Below, one piece after another: positions 11,876 to 22,542 of a DNA stretch of 64,000 nt. The position numbers and the translations under genes were made by a program. Position 1 is the first letter of the stretch; each line of letters starts with the position of its first letter. The notes under the pieces were generated by a model. It worked only from the letters and a program-made list of their open reading frames with translations. It was not told where the DNA came from and did no database searches. The stretch is from Pilatotrama ljubarskyi (Eukaryota; Basidiomycota; Agaricomycetes; Polyporales; Polyporaceae). The stretch covers positions 62,001-126,000 of the forward strand of contig MU277712.1 of assembly GCA_022385805.1 (NCBI GenBank), given 5' to 3'.

Positions 11876-12161
11876 CTCAGCGCAGATAGACCGCTTGGAA
11901 TATACCTATACGCGGCTCACGATCACCCCTGTGCTAACATTGTCAGGCTGTTGTGCTGTATGTAAACGGGGTCATTGGATTGGATGTGCTATGGGGAGAT
12001 ATTCAACACGATGTTCCGAAGCTCGTCCACACCGGTCACCAAGCCACATGGCTCCACTCGCACAGGTAAAGACCAGGTAACATACACACGTTGGATCGCA
12101 GGAAGAGATCTGAATGGGCGCGAAGATGTAACAATCACTCGAACAGATTCGAGCCAGTACA

Positions 12162-14408
12162 CTACGTTGGAACATAGCGCGCCCGTGGGATCAAAGCCCA
12201 GAGAACCAGCAAAGTCGACATCATAGAGACGACGCTGCGAGGTGTCCAGTGAGTACCTGATCTCTGTACGAGACTTCATCCACTCACAAGGGCGGCAGGC
12301 TGGTGATACCGAATTTTGACGCCAAGAGACCCGTGATGAATGGCAGTACCGCGGAGCCCGCTTGGCCCGCTCCGGCGATGTATCCGGCACATGCGGTCAG
12401 GAGCCATCGGGGCAGGATCGTCGTTGAGTGGTTCATTAGGATGGGGTACATGGGCCCGAGCAAGAGCCCGACAAATGCGACGGCCACTGCATTCTCGATG
12501 AGCGACGGCACCAGCCAGACGGTGATCTCTAGGCTATACATGGCCACAGGGTTAGTGAAACCGAAATTTTCAGGCTGGAGGAGTCCACTTACCCGATGGT
12601 CAGGACGGCATATAGGAATAGCGCGCGCCGTTCTCCGATCTGCAGATGGTGAGAATGTAGTCTGATTAGCGAACATATAGGCTCGCCTTCTTGTTGAACC
12701 ACAGGAGGAGAATGCGGCCGAGCATCAAGCCTGATTGCCATGAGTTCACGCATCTCGGAAGATGACGGTGCGACGCCTACCGCCAAAGAAACCGGATGAG
12801 ATATATCCGGAATTTGAGCTGCCGTGCCGCTTCTCTAGGATGTAGGTGACGCTCCAGCCTGTATATGCTTGAGTAAGTACATGCGCGAAACCGGATCATC
12901 GTTGGACACCCACCGCCCATGGTCACCTCGATTCCGACGTAGATAAGCGAGAAGACCGAGAGGAAGTGTACGTCCTTGTTTCCGATCATTTGCTTGAACT
13001 TGTTCGAGCTCACACCATCCGCGTCCGAGCTAGTCTCTCCCTCTTCTTCCATGATCACTGCGGGAGGTCATCGTTGAACACGGTTACACACTGTCGCCGA
13101 AATGGCCACAAAACCCTCACCTTCCTGTCTCTGGCCACGGAAGACATACCATAGCGAGACCGTGTTCGCCACGTACAAGCCAGCGGAGATGATGTAGTGA
13201 AAAGACCAATACTTCGGGCTCTTCGCGAATTCAGTAGCCACAAGAGGCGAAAGCAGAGCACCCAGGCCTACGTCTCGTCAGCCGGAAGTCAAGGCACGCG
13301 GGGGAAGAGTGGCTCACCGTAGGTGCCGTGCAAGAAGCCCATCTTCGTGTTGGAGTCTCTCTTGAGACTGGCGACATACCCGGTGGCCTGTGCGGCTTGG
13401 ACAGAAAGCATAAACCCAATCACGAAGAATGCGAAGCACATCAGTGGAAAGGGGCCCGCCGGGGCAAGCATAGCATACGCGGCGGTCTGACAGAGTGAGC
13501 CTGACAGGGACTATGAGCGAAGTTCAGGATGCCGTGGTCTGTGCGCATCGCGCGCACCTAGGAACAGCACCTGTTGTCAATAAGTTGTGAGCCGCATCCT
13601 TAGGTCCCGTTCGAGAAGGACGAAACCTACCTTCCCGAAGCCAAACTTGTCAGTAAGGAAGACATTCGCACATGCCCCGCTCAAGAACCCCTGGTCATGG
13701 CACGGCTCAGAGGAAGGCAGTGTCATCTCATTCACCACGAAACACCCACGATTGCGCCAAAGACGAAGATGAGAGAGACAAGGGCGAATCCAAGCTGCAT
13801 CGGCAGTCAGTCAATATACTTTTACTTGCGTAATTTCGCTGACTGACGCTATATTTCTCCTGTATCCTGGGAAGCATCGGTCCCGTGCTGCCATCGTTCC
13901 AGCCGTTGACAAAGAGCGAGCCGCACAGCGCCACGAAATGTAACAAGCTTTTCCGCCGATGGGCGGTCTCCAGAGAAGGATCGACACTTGCATTCTCCGG
14001 AATGCTGCTGTTGTTGGCACGTCCAGCTGGTGTCTGTGAAAGGGCCGGCCCGCCTTCAAGATCCGCATAAGACCCCCCTTGAATTGCGGTGGACGTGCCG
14101 GCGTCGCCTGTGGCGGAGTGAGGGTTCAAAGAGGACATTTCCATCGCACTGGCCCTGGCCTCATTGGCGGAGGGTTCGGTCCGCAGTAGCTCGGAGCGAT
14201 GGCGTATTTGTTCCTTGGGTACCGCTGAAGGAGGCAAATCGAGAGAGGAGGTGGCAGAGCCTGTAGCGACACCGGCGCTGCTCAAGGGCGCAGACGATTG
14301 TTTCGACCGGTCTCCAATGAACTCAGGGGGTTGCTCCTCGATAAGCGGGTAAGAAGGGGATTGGAGAGCTTGAGCCGAAGCATCGTCTGTATCTGGCTGA
14401 ACATGCAT
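12162..14408 (-). CDS. MFS transporter, tandem paralogue A
   Basis: This is a multi-exon minus-strand gene. A long hydrophilic N-terminus (about 150 residues from the ATG at 14408) precedes the first helix with NGWNDGSTGPMLPRIQ. Later exons carry GACANVFLTDKFGFGK, MLAPAGPFPLMCFAFFVIGF, SGYISSGFFGG, GLMLGRILLLWFNKK and LLLGPMYPILMNHSTTILP, and the last exon ends ALIPRARYVPT with stop at 12162. This pattern fits fungal 12-helix major facilitator proteins resembling yeast Bsc6 and fucose-permease-like carriers. The substrate cannot be inferred. It is the most diverged of three adjacent copies: it lacks the APSFPSSLAPS block that B and C share. The start is chosen as the first in-frame ATG before the conserved SSLDLP motif. 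Confidence 0.85.
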
Positions 14409-14933
14409 CGAGAAAGTGTGGCGGCTCGGAGGTCTATGTGAGATATAACTGGCAGCAGCTGCGAGTGCTTTTGAATGTGAGGGAAAAGTCGAATGAACTG
14501 CAGCTCGACTACTGCCAGTGAGCGCTGTTCTTACCCCGCATTGCACGGGGAAATGCGGAGATACGATGATCGCATTCGCGTGATCGCAATCGAGATACCG
14601 GATAAATGTTGTGTTTAGGCTGGGCCGACGGCAGCAGTCTGAACATCTGCTACTCGAGGCTCCGCAGCTGCCGTACGGATACCAAGCTGAGCCAAAAGCA
14701 GACTTGAAAAGAACAACAATCACTTGATCAAAGTCTTCATAATCGGCACGATACAGGATGCAAACGAGAGACGAACACAGTAACCCTACGCAGAAGATAC
14801 AACGATACCTGCAGTGGCAGCAACTGAAAACCCCGGAAAAGTACGTGAACCGAATTGCAAGACCCCGCACGGCGTAGGAGACATATCTCTAATGATGATT
14901 GTTGCACGATGTCGAGTAAGGTTATCGAGCAGC
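14409..14933. other. Intergenic between MFS A and MFS B
   Basis: This should hold the MFS A promoter and the MFS B 3' end. A minus-strand frame continues upstream of the chosen MFS A start to about 14870, but it is Cys-rich and unlike the protein, so I left it out. Confidence 0.5.
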
Positions 14934-17239
14934 CTAGGTCGGGACGAGTCGTGCGCGGGGAATGATAGCCCAGATGACGATGAGAGTTGACATCATCGAA
15001 ACCACGCTTAGTAGGGGATCAGCCTCAAGTCAGCCGCAAACATCGCAGACGATTGAGGAACACTCACAAGGGTTGCAACGACGCGATACCGAACTTCGAC
15101 GCCAGGAGCCCAGTCAGGAACGGCAGTATGGCGGATCCTGCGAGTCCGACAGCCGCGATGTAGCCCATGCAAGCCGTGAGTAACCAGCGCGGCAGTATAG
15201 TCGTCGAGTGGTTCATGAGAATGGGGTACATCGGGCCGAGCAGCAGGCCGACAAAGGAGACCGCGATAGCGTTTTCGATGAGAGATGGGACGACCCAGAC
15301 AGTCACCTCCACGCTGTAGGACGGGAGCGTCAGTGGAGCTGCGTAGGAGCGGTGTTGTAAAGAAAAGCAAAGGCGTACAATATGGCGAGTAGGGCGTAGA
15401 GGAAGAGTGCGTTACGTTCCCCGATCTACCAAAGGTGAGCACACCGTTTTCATGATCAGAAAAACCATATACCTTCTTGTTGAGCCACATCAAGAGGATT
15501 CGACCGAGCATTAATCCTGCATCATAGTCAGCTCGTCTCAATATCGGTGGGCTGAGGGCGGTGGCTACATACCTCCAAAGAATCCGGACGCTATGTAGCC
15601 CGAGTTCGAGTTACCATTGCGTCTCTCCAGAATGTATGTAACGCTCCAGCCTACGATGTGACACGACTCTCGGATCATGCATCACAGTCCAGCGCATCCG
15701 AATACACTCACCTCCCATGGTGACCTCAAGACCGACATAGATGAGAGAGAATACGGACAGAACGTGCACCTCCTTGAGGCCCAGCACTTGCTTGTATTTG
15801 TTGGAATCGACCGCATTTTCGCTAATGCCGTTCTCGCCTTCTTCCTCCATAACGTCTGCAAAACGCGTGAGATCAGTCGTACTAGCAGGTCAATCTAAGC
15901 CGGGACAGGATCACCTTGCTGGACCCTACCGCGGAACACCGCACAGAGAAAACATGTATTCGCGATGTAGAGACCCATCGAGATGAAGTAGTGGAAGGAC
16001 CAATGAGTCGAGCTCTGGGCAAACTGCGTCGCGACCAGCGGAGAGACTAGCGCTCCAAGTCCTGAGCAGAGCAGAGGGATTGACGTCAAGAGATTGTACT
16101 CGCGAGTACGCATGCACGCACCGTAGCTGCCGTGCAAGAACCCCATCTTGGTGTGGGAGCTCCGTTTCAAGCTGGCAACGAAGCCGTTGCAATGCGCGTT
16201 TTGAAGCGACAGGCCAAACCCGATGGCGACGAAACCCGCGCACATGAGCGGGAAAGGGCCCGCCGGGCCTAGCATGGCATACGCGCAAACCTGTATTGCA
16301 GAGCCTTGATTGGGAGTTAGCCGGGAACCAAGGTTCGAGTAGAGAGATGCAAACCCATCACCAAAACCTGTGGAGCGAGATCAGCTTTGGTTGGACAAAA
16401 TGGGCCGGTTCATACTGACCTTTCCGAAGCCGAAACGGTCAGTGAAGTATATGTTGGCGAAAGCACCGCTGATGAAACCCTAGCCATACGAATCAGAGGA
16501 CATGCAACCGTCGTGCTTGATCCTCTCACTCACGATAGTGTTGAACACGAAGAGCAAAGAAACCACCGCGAAGTTCACCTACGCTCGAGGTGAGTACCTG
16601 TCCGATAACGCTGTTACATACACTCACATGGTAGTGGTCTTGAATCCTCGGTAGCATGGGTCCCGTTGTGCCATCGTTCCAGCCCATGCAGAAGACGCAG
16701 AAACACAGAGTCAGGAAGTGTATCAAGCTCTTCCGTCTATACACGGCCTTTTGAGACGCAGATATAGCAGGCGCAGTCGAACTCGTCTCGTCCTCGGCGA
16801 GCACCGAGGGCGCAAGCGAGCTGGGGAAGCTGGGCGCGATCTCGGGTTCCCCGCCTTTTCCTACTACTGTGGCGGCGTCCTCGCGGAAGGTGATACCAAT
16901 GTCCCGCACGGCAGTCGACGTGCTATGCGCGTATTCGTTGATGATGGGGAGCTCAATGGCTTCCGGCTGGAATGCCGAAAGCGAGTCGACAGGGCGGACG
17001 CGAGAAATATCGGAACGACGGCGGATGCGTTCACTGGTTAGCGTAGAAGGCAAGTCCAGGGACGACGCGGAGGCGACGTCCCCGGAATCGAGAGCAGACT
17101 CGTTCAGAACGCGCATGAGGTGCCTGTCTCCGGCGATACGCGGGGGCAGACCGCGTCCGAGTGCTATCTCATGCCCGCTTTCTACATCGTCCGAGGGCGT
17201 GCGGGCTGTGCTTGTGTGCAGGTCAAGTGAGGATGCCAT
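14934..17239 (-). CDS. MFS transporter, tandem paralogue B
   Basis: The start is the ATG at 17239 (MASSLDLHTS) and the stop is at 14934 after AIIPRARLVPT. The gene uses the same exon order as its neighbours. The N-terminal cytosolic region of about 200 residues contains SSLDLPSTLTSERIRRRSDISR and the block APSFPSSLAPS. The membrane part begins with MGWNDGTTGPMLPRIQ, continues with GAFANIYFTDRFGFGK and LGPAGPFPLMCAGFVAIGFG, and includes LLLGPMYPILMNHSTTILP. Twelve helices are expected from family knowledge of the major facilitator superfamily. It resembles paralogue C more than A along the N-terminus, so the B/C duplication is probably the younger. No substrate is assigned. Confidence 0.87.
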
Positions 17240-18125
17240 CCTCTGGAAACTGAGACGTGACGAACACTGAACAGCTCGAGTGCGGAGAGAAGCGTAGCCT
17301 GGACAAGGGAAAGGAGGGTGAGGGGAATCGCTTTCGTTCCTGCGACCAAGGTTTTGTCCCCCGCACAGACCACTGACGAGGGACGTAATATCACTGGATA
17401 TAGCCTGGGCGCTGCCATTCGGGCTCAGCAAACGGTCGTAGATGGCTAGAGACCGCGTTCTGGAGCTCAGGGGGCAGTGAGTAAGAGATACACAGCTGAC
17501 CACCGGAACGCCGGGAGGAGGAGGGCGGGTTCGCACTTACGACAACCTTATGCAGATCATTGATTTTTCTGTATCGTCGTTCGCCGTGCGACCAATATCG
17601 GCAGCGCTGTCCTTCACTCTCAGCAGCTACATACTAGACGCAATGGCCTCTCTTCATGTATAGAGTGAGCACGTTCCGTACAAGCCTGGGTCCATCATTG
17701 AATTGCGATGTTGGGATTCAAGCAGAATTTATGCCGACGGCTTGAGGTAAAGGGCAAGGAGGATTAGACGCCCCAAGGCGCCCGGTCCCCGGAAGAAGTT
17801 CGGAAAGACGGACCGAAACACGGTAGCGCCCATATTACTTGCCGCCGCCATCAGACTGAGAGCAGAGAAATGTCTGAACGGTTCGGTGTGCAGAGCTGGT
17901 ACCGTACATTGTGCGCAGCTTCCACCGGAAGCTACACTCTCCGAGTGCAACATCAACACCGCTCCGGGATCTGGCGAGAGGCCTGACAGATATTTGTACG
18001 CACCATGTGTCTAGATGGCGCGGCGCACGGAAGGATCTATACTGTAGATTCTACTGGATGCCATATGCATCCCTCAACACCCATAACAAGGAAGGAGCAT
18101 AACGGGGAAGGGGACCGACAATGGT
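17240..18125. other. Intergenic between MFS B and MFS C with a possible MFS relic
   Basis: A minus-strand frame at about 17729-17878 reads SLMAAASNMGATVFRSVFP and continues hydrophobically. It loosely resembles the penultimate-helix region of a different (DHA1-type) MFS protein. It has no start and no supporting exons, so it is at best a relic. Confidence 0.3.
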
Positions 18126-20396
18126 CTACGTAGGTACGTGGCGAACCCGCGGGATGAGAGCCCAAATGACGATCATCGTCGACATCATCGACACGATACT
18201 GAAATGCCGCCAGTCGCGTCAGCGGTACAACCTCAGCGAGCGGAGTGATCCACACGTACAAAGGCTGGAGGCTCGCTATGCCGAAGCGCGAAGCGAGGAG
18301 ACCGGTGATGAACGGGAGGACGGCTGACCCGGCCTGGCCGACGCCCGCGATGTAGCCCATGCACCCGGTGAGCAGCCACCGCGGGAGGATCTTCGTGCTG
18401 TGGTTCATGAGGATGGGGTACATGGGCCCGAGGAGGAGGCCGACGAAGGCAACGGCAATGGCATTCTCGACGAGCGAGGGGACGACCCAGACGGTCACTT
18501 CTAGTCTGAGCAAGGGAGGTAAGGAAAGGCACAGTGGGCGTGGGGACATTAGGGCTTACTGGATGGCGAGGAGGGCGTACAGGAAGAGCGCGCGGCGCTC
18601 GCCAATCTGGAATATGTAAGAGGAAGGCCCGCTCACAGCAGGTTGGCATCGACCATACCTTCCTATTAAGCCACATGAGCACCAGACGTCCGAGCATGAG
18701 CCCAGCGAAGAAGCCGGACGAGATGTATCCCGAGTTGGCGCTGCCGTGCCGCTTCTCCTGTACGTACGTCACACTCCAACCTGCGCAAGCGTCAGCAATT
18801 CGTGCATCTGCGTGAAGCTAGTAGGACATACCTCCGATGGTGACCTCCGTGCCGACGTAGATGAGCGCGAAGACGGAGAGGAAGTGCACCTCGCGGATAC
18901 CGAAGATTTGCCTGTACTTGTTCGAGTCGACGGCGTTCGGGTCTAGGTTCAGGTCGTCCACCTCCGCTTTGATCTCTGCATGTGTCACGGGGGCTTGTCA
19001 GTGCCCTATCTCAGATACCAGGACAGGGTGTTGGCACAGACCTTCTTGGCGCTTGCCACGGAAGACAAGCCAGAGCACAACGGTGTTGAGTACGTACAGG
19101 GCCCCAGAGATCATGTAGTGGAACGACCAGTGCCTCTGCCCCGCGAAGTATGTAGATACGAGCGGCGCCACGAGCGCACCGAAGCCTGCCCGCCAGTCGC
19201 ACAAGCCATGAACAACATGTCCGCATGACGCATGAGGGAAGACGTACCATAGGTAGCGTGCAGCACACAGATTTTGGTGGAGACGTGGTTACGCGAGCTC
19301 GCGACGAATCCATTGGCGTGCGAGTTCTGCAGAGAGAGCCCGAAGCCGATGAGCGTGAAGGCGAGACACATGAGCGCGAACGGCCCGCCGGGCGCCATCA
19401 TGCCATAGGCGAAGATCTGCAGTACAGAGCCTACAAATAAGTCATATCAGATACTAGTCGGCGAGAGGCTATCTGCACGTCGGCGCACCAAGGAGAAGGA
19501 CCTGGATAAACGTCGAGCTTCGGTAAGGAAGAGGCCCAGATACTGCGTCAGAGAGGATGACATGACGCACCTTGCCAAAGCCGAACTTGTCTGTCAACCA
19601 CACGTTCGCGACGGCGCCGGAGAGGTAGCCCTGTGCGACATGAACAGTGAGCGTAGTCTGGCGACGAAATGGCCGGGACTTACAATCGTATTAAAGATGA
19701 ATAGCAGAGAGACAACGGCGTAACCCAGCTTCGATACCATCTCAGCACCTTACGACCAATGAGATACGACGGCCAACTCACATGGTAGTACGACTGGATT
19801 CTAGGCAGCAGCGGTCCCGTCGTGCCGTCATTCCAGCCGTTCAAGAAGATAGTGAAGCACAAAGTCGCGAAGTGGATCGCGTTCTTCCGCCTATTCACCG
19901 CCTTCTGCGCGGCTGAGATCGCAGGCGCGGTCGAGCCCGTGTCCTCCAGATCCTCCATCCGGATCGACGGCGCGAGCGAGCTCGGAAAACTCGGCGCGAT
20001 CTCGACATCCTGGTCTCGAGTCGAAGGCAGCGCCGACACATCTTCGTGGAAGTCGAGCTTTTTGGGACCGGAGGACTCCGCATGCGAGTGCTCTCGGATG
20101 ACGGGCAGCTCGATCGCTTCTGGCTCGACTGCAGGTGGAGAGTCCAGTGGCCGGTGACGGGAGAGTTCCGACCGCCGTCGAATTCGCTCGTTGGTGAGGG
20201 TGTGCGGGAGCTCCAGCGAGGAGGCCGAGTGCGTTTCCGTGAGATCCAGCGCCGATGTGTCGAATGCGCGAAGCATGTTTTTGTCCGCCATCTTGTAAGT
20301 GGGCCAGGATGCGTCCGCACTGTCATGGTCGTCTACTACTGCGCTGTCCTGCGTAGGTCTGTGGACTGAGACTCCCGGAAGTTCTGCCTTGGACAT
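18126..20396 (-). CDS. MFS transporter, tandem paralogue C
   Basis: The start is the ATG at 20396 (MSKAELPGVS) and the stop is at 18126 after ALIPRVRHVPT. The hydrophilic N-terminus carries SSLELPHTLTNERIRRRSELSR and APSFPSSLAPS, close to paralogue B. Helix 1 contains NGWNDGTTGPLLPRIQSYYH. Further exons give GAVANVWLTDKFGFGK, MMAPGGPFALMCLAFTLIGFG, SGYISSGFFAGLMLGRLVL and LLLGPMYPILMNHSTKILP. An acidic exon (AEVDDLNLDPNAVDSNKY) forms the central cytosolic loop, which in paralogues A and B is also acidic. The role is plasma or internal membrane transport of an unknown solute by analogy with the family. Confidence 0.87.
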
Positions 20397-21133
20397 TTTG
20401 GGCGACTACCTGCCAAACGAGTTGCCGAAGTTCAGCAGTTGTTTGAGCGCGGATCCGAGGGGAGCTTCCTGTCCTCCCGGGCTGCAGCGTACGTACTTTC
20501 GAATGGCTACAGCGATGAGAGACGTTCACTATCCTACAGAGCTCTCAGATGGCGCTGGCGAGAGAACGGGGGTCGGTGGGAGATGATGATCGGTGGAAAG
20601 TCACCGCAGGGATCCTCGGTCAAGCTTTAAGCTCGTACGGTACTTATCTCCTGCGTTAGGCAGCATATCGGATTGGCGGTTTATCGTGCAGATGGACGTA
20701 ATATCACCAACACCACCCAGAATGGTTCTGGAATCTGGAAAACGAGTGGAACGGAGGTGGGTCCGGCAGACGGAGGACCTATGACTTGCGGAAAGCCGGT
20801 CCGATGGTGCAGAACAGCTGCAACTTCAAGGGGAAGACGGACGCAGAGCCTGGCTCTGAACCATCACGTTCTCCAGCGTTGACAATTGCTTGCGAGTATA
20901 TCGCTTCGTCTCGAGCAGACAATAGACGTGAAAAGCTGGACGGACGCCACGAGGAGCGCAGCGATGCGCTCCCGAAGCAAGTTCGAGCCAGGGGCGCGGG
21001 TGGCACGCGCGCGGATCCCCATATTCGGGTTCGGACGCGCCTCCATCTCCCGTCAGGCCCTTTCGACGAGCAACGTCGTTCTTGCACAACCTCGTTCTCT
21101 ATACTTCAACAGTCAGCAGGCGATTGAGACATT
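20397..21133. other. Divergent promoter region between MFS C and the ALY/REF gene
   Basis: No gene seen. Several short overlapping frames have no family resemblance. An in-frame TGA at 21123 precedes the ALY/REF start, so an additional upstream exon would need an intron here. Confidence 0.5.
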
Positions 21134-22065
21134 ATGCTGTCGCACGCACGTCTGAACAACTACCATACGCCGAAGCAGAAGATCCTGGGCAACCCGTCCG
21201 CCCAACCCGCACCCGCCTGGAAACCTAACGCGAAGGCCTCAAGCTCGAACGCGGAGCAGGGCAGCAAGATTCTGTTGAGTCGCCTGCCTTTAGACGTGGT
21301 CGAGAACGAGGTTGAGGTGCGTACGGAGCTTGTTGTATAGGCCTGTTCAGGCTTGTGGCGCTGACTTTCGAGGGTGTCGCCATCTCCTGTAGGTGCTGTT
21401 CGCCAGGACAGTCGGACCGGTAAAGGACGTCTTCATGGTCTACAACTCGCAAGGGCGATCGCGAGGCATGGCCGTCGTAACCTTCGCGCGGCCGGGGGAC
21501 GCTGCTGTCGCGCGCGCGAAGTACAATGGCAAGATTGTGGATGGCAGTGAGTGCTCGCTTCTCCCCTGTCCTCTGTCCTTTCGCGGCCAGAATCTCATGA
21601 GCATCTCTATCAGGGAGGCCAATCAAGATTGAAATAGTAGTCGACGACGATGATGTGCAGAAAGCGGCGCCACTTGCGTCCGGAATGCCTTCCCTCCTCG
21701 AACGCCTATCTCCTCCTAAGCCCTCGCAGAACGCAGCCCAAACGTGAGCTCCTCGTTCGTTACACCTCTGTGGACTCGCTGACGTCTCTCGCCACCCGCA
21801 TAGGAATGCGCGACAACCTGCCGCAGCTAAGAATGCACCCACGCCCGCTCCAGCACCGAACCCGAAGAAACGACTCCGCGCGAAGAAGGGCCCCCGGAGG
21901 CTGAACAAGCAGCTTCCGCAGGGGCAGGCGCAGCAGCAGCAACCGAAGCAGCCGCCGAAGAAGAAGACGGCGGAGGAACTCGACAGGGAGATGGAGGAAT
22001 ACAGAGCGCGCGCCGAAGGAGATTCTGGGAAGATCAAGGAGTCCACCTCCATGGAGGTTGTATAG
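21134..22065 (+). CDS. YRA1: ALY/REF mRNA export adaptor
   Basis: Four exons close in phase: 21134-21316, 21393-21546, 21614-21743 and 21804-22065, giving 242 residues. A single RRM spans about residues 45-115, with ILLSRLPLDV as the RNP2 strand and RSRGMAVVTFARP as the RNP1 strand, followed by RRPIKIEIVV as the last strand. The C-terminal third is basic and Pro/Gln-rich, and ends KKTAEELDREMEEYRA, the conserved C-terminal helix of ALY/Yra1/Mlo3 proteins that contacts the DEAD-box helicase of the TREX complex. The role is coupling transcription and splicing to nuclear mRNA export. The canonical N-terminal LDxSLDDII helix is absent from this model, so the true start may lie in an upstream exon, or this is a divergent paralogue. 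Confidence 0.85.
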
Positions 22066-22542
22066 CCCATGCGTGCACAACAACTGTGCACGCTGCATGG
22101 CGAGTATTGTTCTCTGATTTCACATTGTATTGTTGACTGCAGTCTGTTGTTGTGGTGTCTCGTCCTGTTCTCGTTGTCAATGCAAGATTGTTTGTCGGAA
22201 ATCCTCGGGGAGCAGATCCGGATTCCGCGGGATTGCCAACCTTCGCTAACGCACACACTTTGCACTGGATTCGCCGAGGATTACCGTAGGCCCACCTGCA
22301 TGATGAGTAGGTAGTAAAACAACTCTATCATTCCGTAGGCTTCAGTCGTGTATTTCCTTCCATAGAACTTCTGTCCACATATGGCGCCTCCCAGAGACAT
22401 TGAGTTCTCATCGACATGGTCGATATATACCACGACCATAAGATACAGATTACCGGGCCAGAGCGTAGCATGCATAACGAAGATAGGGTTACAAGCATGT
22501 CCGCCGTCCATGGGTATCCTTCGCGATCTTACATTACGCACT
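22066..22542. other. Convergent 3' region of ALY/REF and PARG-like genes
   Basis: No gene seen; it should hold both 3' UTRs. Confidence 0.5.

Noticed and set aside
21225..22265. 346-codon minus-strand frame opposite the ALY/REF gene
   Set aside because: It is antisense to four phase-consistent ALY/REF exons and has a low-complexity Cys/Gly/Phe composition typical of a shadow frame.
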